From the NCBI GenBank assembly GCA_963701375.1, contig CAVOZT010000004.1, positions 1,736,001-1,800,000 on the forward strand: DNA of 64,000 nucleotides, written 5' to 3'. Position numbers and translations under genes: made by a program. The DNA is from CAVXTF01 sp963701375 (lineage in GTDB: Bacteria > Actinomycetota > Acidimicrobiia > Acidimicrobiales > CAVXTF01). The notes beneath the pieces are model-generated. The model saw nothing but the letters and a program-made list of their open reading frames with translations, was not told the origin of the DNA and searched no databases. The number at the start of each line of letters is the position of its first letter. The stretch's first letter is position 1. Shown here one piece after another: positions 26,137 to 34,331 of the stretch.

Positions 26137-27798
26137 TCAGTGCACCGCAACCTCGACGATCTTCACGATCACGAGGACGAATGCGATCAGCAGATAGCCA
26201 CGAAGTGTAAGAAGTGCGAGCTTGCGCTGACGGCTCATGGCCGGGCGTTCCAGCCGCGTGAGTGCCGGCATCCGCCAAGTGTCTCGATGTCCCGTTTCGG
26301 CCAGCGCGTCGTCCACTGTGACGCGGTCACGGTTCCGGCGCGATTGGACGACCAAGTACAGACCGACTCCCACGCCTATGCCAACGCCACCCGCGAGTAC
26401 AGCTTCGATCCGGCCGCCCGAGATCTTGGGGAACAGGACGCTCGCTGTTAAGACGACCGACAAGAGCACGAGTACCCCGACGATCGCACCTGTGAGGACG
26501 TTGAGCTTCTTGCCATTCACCCAGGGCCCGAGAACAGCCTTGTCGTTGCACAGCAGCAGGAGGAAGACGCTGGCACTCGGCAACAGGACGCCGGCCAGCA
26601 CCTGGACACCCTCCGTCAGCAGGCCGAGGGGGACATGCGGTGTGAGGACCAACGTCGCTGCAAGCACCATTAGGAGCGAGTAGCAGACGTAGAAGCCCTT
26701 TGCCTCTGATACCGGATGATGCAGAGAGTGCTTCAAGCCGAACACGTCGCTCGTCGCGTACGCAGTCGACAGGCCAACCGCGGCCGCACCGATGATCGCC
26801 GCGTCGATGAGGGCGATGGCGAACAGGTCACCGACCGCGCGCGATGTGTAGTGCGCGAGCCCGGCAGCGGTGCCGCTGGCGTCCGTGAAGTTGCCGAACC
26901 CAGGGTGCCCGGCGAAGGTGGCCGCAGACATGGCCATGATCGCCAACCCACCAACGATGACGATCACGATGCCTATTGCGAGGTCGACCCGCTCGTAGTT
27001 GATCCAACGGGGCGTGATGCGCTTGTCCACGACGTATGACTGCTGGAAGAACAGTTGCCACGGTGCCACGGTGGTGCCGACCATGCCGATTATGAGCAAC
27101 ATCACCGTCGACAAAGACGCCCCGTGCGGTAAACCGGGAACGAACGAGTCCTTGACCACCTGACCTGCCGGCGGGTGGACGATCAGGACCAAAGGGATCA
27201 ACAGCAACGAGAAGGCGATGAGCATCAGACACAGCCGCTCGAAACGTCGGAAGCTTCCGGTGCTGACCGCTCCTATCACCGCCACCGTCGCGATCATCAC
27301 AGTCGGCACCTTGGGAAGTCCCAGGTAGCCGATGGCCAAGGAGATTCCGATGAACTCGGTGACGATGGTGAGCGCGTTCAAGATGAACAGGTCGATGATG
27401 CTGAACGCCCCCCAGAACTTGCCGAAGCGCTCGAAGATGAGTCGAGCGTGGCCGACCCCTGACACCGCGCCCAGCCGCAGCACCATCTCCTGGTTCACAT
27501 AGAGCACAGGGACAAGGAGCAACAGCGTCCAAAGGAGGTGGGTGCCGTAGTTCTGGCCGGCCTGCGCGTATGTGCTGAAGGCGCCGGCATCGTTGTCGCC
27601 AGCCATAACGATGAGTCCGGGCCCAACGATGGCCAACAAGGTCTTCCACTTGAGCGACAGCCCAGGGCGCGCCGCCGTGTCACCGTAGGAGATGGTGCCG
27701 AGCGCGCCTTTGATGTGACCAACAAGAGCCTCATCGAGGACAGCGGTGTCGGCCGCAACTGTCTGCTTCGTGCCGGGTGGTGCGAGGTGCAATTTCAT
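26137..27798 (-). CDS. NRAMP-family divalent metal transporter with altered metal site
   Basis: Polytopic inner-membrane importer of 553 residues with about 11-12 helices of the LeuT fold. Helix 1 reads AGDNDAGAFSTYAQAG (67-81, approximately): D70 aligns with the Asp of the DPGN motif, but Asn is replaced by A73. Helix 6 reads TTVAPWQLFFQQS: the MPHN motif is A245-P-W-Q248, so the metal-binding Met is Ala. In the family, loss of this Met relaxes selection against Mg2+ and Ca2+; the metal here may therefore not be Mn2+ or Fe2+. A basic cytosolic loop precedes the last helix. A strong GGAG ribosome site precedes the ATG. Confidence 0.85.
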   Translation of the reverse strand: MKLHLAPPGTKQTVAADTAVLDEALVGHIKGALGTISYGDTAARPGLSLKWKTLLAIVGPGLIVMAGDNDAGAFSTYAQAGQNYGTHLLWTLLLLVPVLYVNQEMVLRLGAVSGVGHARLIFERFGKFWGAFSIIDLFILNALTIVTEFIGISLAIGYLGLPKVPTVMIATVAVIGAVSTGSFRRFERLCLMLIAFSLLLIPLVLIVHPPAGQVVKDSFVPGLPHGASLSTVMLLIIGMVGTTVAPWQLFFQQSYVVDKRITPRWINYERVDLAIGIVIVIVGGLAIMAMSAATFAGHPGFGNFTDASGTAAGLAHYTSRAVGDLFAIALIDAAIIGAAAVGLSTAYATSDVFGLKHSLHHPVSEAKGFYVCYSLLMVLAATLVLTPHVPLGLLTEGVQVLAGVLLPSASVFLLLLCNDKAVLGPWVNGKKLNVLTGAIVGVLVLLSVVLTASVLFPKISGGRIEAVLAGGVGIGVGVGLYLVVQSRRNRDRVTVDDALAETGHRDTWRMPALTRLERPAMSRQRKLALLTLRGYLLIAFVLVIVKIVEVAVH

Positions 27799-28040
27799 AA
27801 CAAGGCTCTCCTTTTTTCCGCGGGGAGCACCTCATTCGACGCCCCGACGGCTCGCGAACAACCGCGGTGCGCGGGACGTCGAATGACGGCTCCGCCGATG
27901 ATTTCAGGGTGCGCAGCCGCGAACGAGGGCTGCGATTATGCCCGCCCGCGGACGCGCGACGCGACCAACAGGGGCACAGTGGAAAGCCGAGACCCCGACG
28001 TCAGTGCGTCGAGAGGAACAGCGTCAGAGAGATCCGACGA
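27799..28040 (-). promoter_or_regulatory. Structured 5' leader of the NRAMP gene
   Basis: The 242 nt between the small upstream frame and the transporter. Near the transporter start is an inverted repeat CATTCGACG/CGTCGAATG (27833-27841 with 27877-27885), extended inward by CCCG/CGGG-type pairs, ending about 35 nt before the start codon. This could expose or hide the ribosome binding site or act as an attenuator. The yybP-ykoY Mn2+ riboswitch signature was looked for and not found. Confidence 0.4.
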
Positions 28041-28109
28041 TCAACTTGACGCGTACAGGACGCCGGGGCACGGCTGTGGAGGTTGGGGACTGTGCGGTTC
28101 AGCCTTCAT
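28041..28109 (-). CDS. Proline-rich 22-residue leader ORF (candidate)
   Basis: ATG 28109 to TGA 28041 encodes 22 residues with six prolines (positions 5, 8, 10, 11, 13, 15), an early Glu-Pro and a Pro-Pro pair. The Shine-Dalgarno AAGGAGGT is perfect and 7 nt from the ATG, and a near-consensus -10 box lies 40 nt upstream. It sits 66 nt after the G1 peptidase stop and 242 nt before the NRAMP start, all on the minus strand. The layout recalls the proline-codon leaders mgtL and mgtP of Salmonella Mg2+ transporter transcripts. Coding status is not proven. Confidence 0.4.
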   Translation of the reverse strand: MKAEPHSPQPPQPCPGVLYASS

Positions 28110-28148
28110 GTGCCCCACCTCCTTCGTGTCGTCTCGAACGTCCGTCTA

Positions 28149-28154
28149 AGTATA
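28149..28154 (-). promoter_or_regulatory. Candidate -10 box upstream of the leader ORF
   Basis: TATACT on the minus strand (5 of 6 matches to the consensus), 22 bp after the G1 peptidase stop. Transcription would begin near 28142, leaving about 33 nt before the leader ORF. The -35 region is weak by eye, so an extra activator or an alternative sigma factor may be involved. Confidence 0.35.
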
Positions 28155-28175
28155 AGCCGATTGTTCCAGCAAGCC

Positions 28176-28916
28176 TTACGTCTTGGGAACAATGCTGAAG
28201 TCGTCCCCGTTGGTGATGGCTGTCGGGTGGTAGAGCGTCGTACCGGGACCTCTGTTGGACTTCGACTTGACCAGGGTGTAGCTGCCGAGGGCCACACCGT
28301 CGAACTTGACGCCTGTGAAGTTCACCCTGGTAATGGCCGGGTAACCGCCTGGCGCCTCGATCACAGCCTCCGCCGAAGCAAGAGTCGCGCCGCTGAGGGT
28401 GGCATGGGTCGTTTCCGTCCAGCCCTTTGTCGTGTCCTTGATCGTCAATGTGAACTTTGTGCCGCTCGCTGAAACCTTGGCCGTGAACGCGTCGTTGGCG
28501 CTCACCGGGTCTGAGTAGTACACGGGGGCCGCCGGGTACATCTCGTACCATGCAGAGTACTTAGGCGATCCTGTGGAACAGGCGGTCTGAACGCCTGTCT
28601 GCTCGACCGTTCCGTCGCCGTACCCGTCGATCCCGACCCAAGGGGCATACAGGTCGCTGTGATTGAGGCAGGTAACGGACGGTTCGACCCAACTGGCAGT
28701 GGCAGTGGTGAACTTGCCGACCGTTCCGGGAGCGATGTATCCCGCCCAGTTGCTGACGAGGAAGTCCCCGTACTTGAGGTGCGGAGGAGAGGAGGCCGAC
28801 GACAAGGGCGCAGCTCCACTGAAGAGCGCTACTGACCCCAAGACGGTTGCCACCGCGAACATGAACGCCGTCCGGCGCGAGAGCCTTCCGAGCATTGACA
28901 TTGTTCCCCCAAACAT
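28176..28916 (-). CDS. Secreted G1-family (eqolisin) glutamic endopeptidase
   Basis: Acid-type protease of the fungal eqolisin fold, found also in some bacteria. Residues 1-42 are a signal peptide (basic start, hydrophobic 17-34, SSASSP). The mature domain begins near SNWAGYIAPG. The catalytic Gln is Q106 in EQTGVQ, after WVGIDGYGDG, and the catalytic Glu lies in AEAVIEAPGG (E183/E187). The 246-residue size is minimal for the family, with no propeptide visible. ATG 28916 is preceded by GGAG at proper spacing. An enzyme of this class works best at low pH, which would fit an acidic habitat. Confidence 0.8.
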   Translation of the reverse strand: MFGGTMSMLGRLSRRTAFMFAVATVLGSVALFSGAAPLSSASSPPHLKYGDFLVSNWAGYIAPGTVGKFTTATASWVEPSVTCLNHSDLYAPWVGIDGYGDGTVEQTGVQTACSTGSPKYSAWYEMYPAAPVYYSDPVSANDAFTAKVSASGTKFTLTIKDTTKGWTETTHATLSGATLASAEAVIEAPGGYPAITRVNFTGVKFDGVALGSYTLVKSKSNRGPGTTLYHPTAITNGDDFSIVPKT

Positions 28917-29061
28917 GTTCTTCTCCTCGCCCCCAGCGGGCTCGCAAGAGGATAGAGCCTCTTCGACGTAGGCGCCTCCCGGGCCCCCTTGGCCTTCTTG
29001 GACGTCCCTCGGGCCTTCGGGCGAGACCCCTCGTCCCCGGCTGACCGGAGCCGTCGCTCGA

Positions 29062-29943
29062 CTACTTCTGGCCGTTGGACGCGGCGTTGTTACGCTGCAC
29101 CCGACGCCGGTGCAAGAGCATGTCGAGGCCGTTCAGTCGGCGGTCGAGCGCCAGCTGCAGGGGGTGTATCGCGAGATCAATCTTTCCGTGTTGAAGCAAC
29201 GAGAGGTCCGTCTTCTTCGCGCAGAGGAACGCTGCGCGTTTGCCATCTCTGTAGTCCTTCATGCCGACAAAGTCGGTGATCGAGTCAACTGGCAGGACGA
29301 TCGTTCGATATCCGAATTGCTGAGCGAGCTCAGCCACCGCTCGCCGGCTAGGAACGAGGACGAGCTCATAATCGACTGCATTGCGGGTGTCGCCCAACGA
29401 CTCGTGGTACATCTCGAGGACGGCTCCAGGGAGCAACGACACTTTTGTCTCGACGAGAAGTAGGTCGGAGCTGACCGGCGCGATTTTCTCGAACAACTCT
29501 ACGGTCTTGCTCACGTGATAGAGGAGGCCGAGACAAAGGACGACGTCGAAAGGCCCTTCGGACGCGAAGTCATGTTCGAAGATGTCACCTTGGATGAACT
29601 TGTACCGATCGGGGGAAATACCCTTGGTTCGGAATACCAGGTTCGCCTGGTTGACGTGCATTTGACGCCCATCGATTCCGAACACAAAGTCAGCGCCCGC
29701 CTCGATTGCCTTGAGCGACCAGTATCCGGCGTTGCAGCCGAGGTCGAGAACGCGCTTGCCCCCGAGACCGCCGGTCAGCTTGACCAGCGGTTCGAAGAAG
29801 TGCCTCGCCCTTTGTTGGTGTCGGTTGGCGGAGTACGAATTCCTGGCCGGCGTCTTGATGCCGTTGAGATCGAACTCGTAATGCCATACGGGAAAGCTTT
29901 CGATGGCCGAGCGCAACTCCGACTCGCTCATGTCCTTACTCAT
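29062..29943 (-). CDS. CmoB-like (DUF1698) methyltransferase
   Basis: A 293-residue SAM-binding protein. Motif I is RVLDLGCNAGYWSLKA (near residues 64-79), then FVFGIDGRQMHVNQA, FIQGDIFEH and the post-motif FDVVLCLGLLYHV, the pattern of tRNA uridine-34 carboxymethyltransferase CmoB and its relatives. Without the tRNA-modifying partner genes here, it more probably methylates a small molecule or glycan. The C-terminal 45 residues are basic. ATG 29943 has GGAGG upstream. ATG 29931 is possible. Confidence 0.75.
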   Translation of the reverse strand: MSKDMSESELRSAIESFPVWHYEFDLNGIKTPARNSYSANRHQQRARHFFEPLVKLTGGLGGKRVLDLGCNAGYWSLKAIEAGADFVFGIDGRQMHVNQANLVFRTKGISPDRYKFIQGDIFEHDFASEGPFDVVLCLGLLYHVSKTVELFEKIAPVSSDLLLVETKVSLLPGAVLEMYHESLGDTRNAVDYELVLVPSRRAVAELAQQFGYRTIVLPVDSITDFVGMKDYRDGKRAAFLCAKKTDLSLLQHGKIDLAIHPLQLALDRRLNGLDMLLHRRRVQRNNAASNGQK

Positions 29944-30280
29944 GCACCCACCCCTCCTGCGTGCCGCACGGCGCCCTGGAATCTTGGCCGAGCGAGCACT
30001 CGACCATATCTGCGATAGCTGGGAAATCGGAAACCCGGTAAAGAATACTTTGCGTGACCAAACAATCGCCCGTCGTTATACACCCCGGAGCCGAACGTCG
30101 ATCCGGGAGACGTAAAGACCTCAATGAACAGGGTCTACGTACTCCGAGCCGGCATCGTCACTATCTGCAATATCGCCACAGTGAAACGGTCCGGCCGAGG
30201 TTTCCAGAAGTGAATACTCTCTCGGCGTGCTTCGACTCCGCGGGCGCAGCGTCGCCGGTCGTCTTCCCGACCGTCGCACC
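29944..30280. other. Divergent intergenic region
   Basis: Separates the methyltransferase and the HEAT-repeat gene. It must hold both promoters; no clear elements or RNA genes recognised. GTG 30227 is an alternative start for the HEAT protein. Confidence 0.4.
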
Positions 30281-30883
30281 GTGAATCCGGACTTCAACAG
30301 GTTCGCCTACCCAGCGTCCTTTTACATCGACGCCTACCGGGCTTACCAGGCGGCAGTGAGAGCGCTCGAGTCGGGGCTACTCAACGGCGAGGTCGAACGG
30401 AGCGCGGCCCGTGCTCAGCTCCGGGAGCGCCGAGCCCGCGCAATCTGCGCTCTCGCCACCGGGGGAGAGGAGTCCGTTCCATTCGCCCTTCGGATGCTCG
30501 CGAGCACTGACGTCGACGAGCGCGCGGATGCCCGCGGGGTCTTCCGCCAGATGGGCTGCAGAGATCAGGTGGTCGACTCGTTGATCGCGTCGCTTTGTGA
30601 CGCCGAAGACATTGACACGATCACAGCCATCACTGTGTGTCTCGGCGAAATGGGGAACGCGAGGGCGATACCTAGCCTGGAAGCACTTCTAGGCAGTTCG
30701 CTTTTCGACGCGCACACAAGATCTCTGGCGATTACGAGCCTCGGAAAACTTGCACAAAGGCGATTCGATCGGAGCGAGGATCCCGAGGGAGCTGCGCGCG
30801 CCTGGCTGGAGGCCAACGGTTACGGCTCGGCCTTGGTTTCTCGAACCGAACCTGCATCAGAGCACATCGCCTCCACCGCATAG
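30281..30883 (+). CDS. HEAT-repeat protein
   Basis: About 200 residues, all helical. Repeated units such as RARAICALATGGEESVPFAL, RADARGVFRQMGCRDQVVDS and GNARAIPSLEALLGSSLF show the HEAT/PBS-lyase spacing from about residue 55 to 175. No catalytic residues are visible. HEAT arrays bind proteins or nucleic acids; the partner is unknown. GTG 30281 gives a protein starting at NPDFNRFAYPASF; GTG 30227 adds 18 basic residues. It converges on the large regulator at 30921. Confidence 0.65.
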   Translation: MNPDFNRFAYPASFYIDAYRAYQAAVRALESGLLNGEVERSAARAQLRERRARAICALATGGEESVPFALRMLASTDVDERADARGVFRQMGCRDQVVDSLIASLCDAEDIDTITAITVCLGEMGNARAIPSLEALLGSSLFDAHTRSLAITSLGKLAQRRFDRSEDPEGAARAWLEANGYGSALVSRTEPASEHIASTA

Positions 30884-30920
30884 AGAACCCGTCCGGGAAG
30901 CAAGTGAGCTCGTGAGTTGG

Positions 30921-33834
30921 TTACCTTTTGGTCAGGTCTCCCCGAGCGCCAATTTGGATCGCTTCGTCGATGGACATCGAGCGGCCTTGCTGCCACACCT
31001 CGGCGTGATCGGCTACCACTGCTCGTGCTGCTTCGATGAGTGGGTCGTACATCGCATGAAAGAAGTCACGCAGGGGATAGCCCACCGCCTGCCTTATCTT
31101 CTCCGCTGAGGCGAACAGCTCGAGTCCCTTCCGTCCGTCGCCCTGTGCAACCTCGAGGGCGGCGAACTCTTCGAGGACGTCAGCAACATCCCTACTGCGA
31201 TCGGCAGTCTCGCGGGCGATCATGAGACTCTCGGTCAATGCCTCCCGAGCGCGGGCGAACGCACCTTGTTGACGTGACGTAGAACCCAAGTTCGTGAGGC
31301 TGGCGGCCACTAGAGACTGGTCGCCGACCTTCCTCGCCAGCTCGAGGCTCTCTTGGTGAAGACCTCGGGCTTTGTCGAGATCGCCTCGCTGCTGCCAGAA
31401 GAAGCCGAGGTTGTCCATGGAGCTCGCTATTCGCCGCGAGTCACCGCATTCCCGGGAGATCGACAGGCAATCTTCCATCAGTTCGCACGCCGACTCGAGA
31501 TCGCCCCGGTATTCCGCGGTGATCCCGAGGCTCGCCAGAGCGGCGGCAGCACCCAGCTCGTCCCCGCTTCTCTGAAACGAGGCGAGCGCCTGTTCGAGAT
31601 GCATCGTCGCCTCGTCGAGTTCGTGCCGCTCGGCAGCGATCACCCCGAGCATCCGGTGCGCATCGGCAAGGCCTTTGCTGTCACCGGCGTCGTCAAATAT
31701 GGCCAGGTAGCTTTCGAGCAACGTGGCCGCTTGGCCTATGTTCCCCTCGTGCCAAGCCACCCAGGCCAGATCGAGCCCAGTCCGAGCTGCTCCAGCAAGG
31801 TCGCCTCGGAGCCTGAAGAGGTCAGCGCTCTGTTCGAGCAGAGCCCTTGCGGCTGGATACTCGCCGCGCATGACCGCAAGGCCTCCCGCCCCTAGCAAGG
31901 CCGCAGGTCGATCCGGACTGTTCGGTTCCGAGGAAGCGAACAGTCGCTCGAGCCACGACAATCCTTCAACCAGGTCGCCGCGGATCTTCCAAAATGGTGC
32001 AAGGCGGGAAGCGAGCCTCAGGGTCGCATCCGCGTGATCTGCAGAAGAGCATCCGAACGCCAAGGCCGCTCGCAGGTTGTCATGATCGGCACGAAGGGCG
32101 TCGATCCACCGGCGCTGTCCTTCGCCTTCGAGTTCGGCATTTTCGGCCAGCTGCAGGTAACACTGAAAGTGGACGCGTCGGAGTTCTTCCCCCTTGTTCG
32201 TCTCCTGCAGGTGGGCGCGCGCCAGCTCCCTTACGGTCTCGAGCATGTCGTAGCGCGGTTGAGGGTCGTCAGTGGTTCGCGCCACCAGGGAGCACTGTTC
32301 GAGACGGCCGAGCAGAACTGCGACAGAGCCCGCAACGCCGGGACCGCATATCGAGTCTGCCGCTTCGACGGTCCAACCGCCGGAGAAAACACCGAGTGAG
32401 TCGAACAGGTTGCGCTCTTGCTCTCCCAGAAGTTCGAAGCTCCATTCGAGTGCCGCCCGCAATGTCCTGTGTCTCGGCAGCGCCGCTCGGTTCCCCTCGT
32501 TCAGGAGCTGGAAACGGTCGTCGAGCAGCTCCGCGATCTGGCGCGGGCGCATGGAGCCGACGCGGCGCGGCTGCAAGCTCGATGGCGAGAGGTATGCCGT
32601 CCAAGCGCCGGCAGATCTCCGCCACCGCCGACGCGCTGTCCGAGTCGAGAGAGAACCCAAAGAAGGTGTGTGACGCGCGCTCGATGAACAGCCTTGTTGC
32701 GTCGTAGTCGACGAGCTCGGCTATGTCGTCTTTTCCAGGCGCCGGGACACCCATCGACGGAATACGCCAGACCACCTCGGCAGGGATTCCTATTCGTTCT
32801 CTGCTGGTGGCGAGGATGCTCACGCCCGGGCACGAGCTGAGCAACTGGTCTGCGACCGCCGCGCACCCATCGAGCAGGTGCTCGCAGTTGTCGAGAACTA
32901 TGAGGAGCTGCTTTTCGGCAAGCTCATCGCTCAAGGTCTGTAGAGGAGCACGGTCAGACGTGAGCTGAACTGCGAGAGCCTGCGCCACTGCGTTCGCAAC
33001 GAGCGAGTCGTCCGTAACGCCGGCGAGCTCCACCAACCAGGCACCGTCGGAGAATTTGGAGGCAAGCTCGCCCGCAACCTCGATGGCGAGCCTCGTCTTG
33101 CCGGCACCGCCGGAGCCGACCAGCGTAAGAAGCTGGTCGCTTTCGAGGAGCTTCTTGATCTCTGTCTTGTCCCGTTCGCGTCCGATGAACGCAGTTCTCC
33201 TGATAGGGAGGTTGTGGAGCTTTGGGGAGCTCGCCCTGAGAGGTGGAAATTCTGAGGGCAGGTCCGGATGAACGATCTGGTACAGGTGCTCGGGTTCGGG
33301 AAAGTCCTTCAAGATGAAGGGGCCGAGGTCCTCTGCTGAAAGCGGCCGCGGATCGCCGAGCGCGGCGCTCGCCAAGGCGAGCGTTGCGGCAGAGCAGAGG
33401 ATCTGGCCACCGTGTGCCGCAGAAGACACACGGGCGGCACGATGCACTGCGAGCGCGGAGTAATCCCCGTCTACTGGCATCGCTCTACCGGTGTGAAGCC
33501 CCATCCGGACCTTTATCGCCCGATGCCCCTGTTGATGCCACGAAACGAATTCCAGCTGAGCGCAGAACGCGGCCTGGACGCCCTCGGCCGCATCGGCAAA
33601 GGCAGCGAAGCAGCCGTCACCTTGAGTCTGGATCAGGACTCCATGGTGCATCGCGACTGCGGACCTGACAGCTCTGTGATACCGCATCAAGAGATGCGGA
33701 TACTCAGTGTCGAGCTCTCGGTTGAGCTGTGTGGAACCCTCGATATCGGTGAACAGAAACGTGACAGACCCGTGAGGCAACCGCACGGATCGCTCCGACC
33801 GGCCCGTTTGCCCCGACCCGCGGTCAGCGCTCAC
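30921..33834 (-). pseudogene. Adenylate cyclase/NB-ARC/TPR regulator, split by a frameshift
   Basis: One long signalling protein of about 970 residues in two frames. The first part (GTG 33834) has a class III nucleotide cyclase domain (FLFTDIEGST and QTQGDGCFAAF with the metal Asp residues; about 20-190), then a STAND ATPase with P-loop VGSGGAGKTRLA near residue 236 and LLIVLDNCEHLL as Walker B. It is correct to DGIPLAIELAA, then shifts. The second frame resumes with VGSMRPRQIAELLDDRF and carries about ten TPR units. The shift lies in the run at 32561-32570. The start follows the VOC gene stop by 1 nt. Either an indel error or a real two-piece gene is possible. Confidence 0.75.
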
Positions 33835-33835
33835 G

Positions 33836-34204
33836 TCACTTCTTGAGAGTCCCGCCTCTTTGATAGAGCTCGATCATGTTCCCGTCGGGATCGTGCAGGA
33901 ACGCTTGGTATCCGGGACCGACCTCGACCGGATCTGTCACCTCAACACCCGACCCGCGGAGCTCTTCGACTGTTGCACCGAGGTCGCCTACCGCCAACGC
34001 GAGGTGTTGACCGAAGTCAGGAGGCGGTTTGGCCTCGATCAGATGGACCTGTTGTTGGCTCCCGGCGTCGAGCCAGGCCCCGCCGAAGCCGAAATCCGGC
34101 CGGTCGGATCGCTGGGTCAGGCCAAGAACACCCGTATAGAACGGCAATGCCCGATCCACGTCCGGGACGTTGACAGATACGTGATGCACCCCAAGAGGTT
34201 CCAT
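33836..34204 (-). CDS. VOC/glyoxalase-family protein
   Basis: A 122-residue protein from ATG 34204 with two beta-alpha-beta-beta-beta units of the vicinal oxygen chelate fold: GVHHVSVNVPDVDRALPFY at the start, and HLALAVGDLGATVEELRGSG plus FLHDPDGNMIELYQ near the end. Candidate metal ligands are the first His (H7 or H8), a His in HLIEA/QHLALAV and the Glu of IELYQ. The substrate is unknown; glyoxalase, dioxygenase and resistance proteins share this fold. It is tightly coupled to the downstream cyclase regulator. Confidence 0.8.
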   Translation of the reverse strand: MEPLGVHHVSVNVPDVDRALPFYTGVLGLTQRSDRPDFGFGGAWLDAGSQQQVHLIEAKPPPDFGQHLALAVGDLGATVEELRGSGVEVTDPVEVGPGYQAFLHDPDGNMIELYQRGGTLKK

Positions 34205-34331
34205 TCTGAGAGTCTGCCCCTCGCGGAACCGCGGAGCCAGGCACCGATCGAGACGGCAGCGGTAGCCTGCGCCAGAAGCTCGAACGGGCCACTCGACCGG
34301 ATCGCCGCCGGCGCGGACAGGAGCGAAGAAG

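Noticed and set aside
27799..28140. Possible yybP-ykoY Mn2+ riboswitch upstream of the NRAMP gene
   Set aside because: The conserved loop sequences of that riboswitch were not found on the minus strand; only simple hairpins are present.
32561..32570. Programmed ribosomal frameshift in the cyclase regulator
   Set aside because: No slippery heptamer with a following pseudoknot was seen; an indel in a GC run is simpler. The same applies to 12040-12050.
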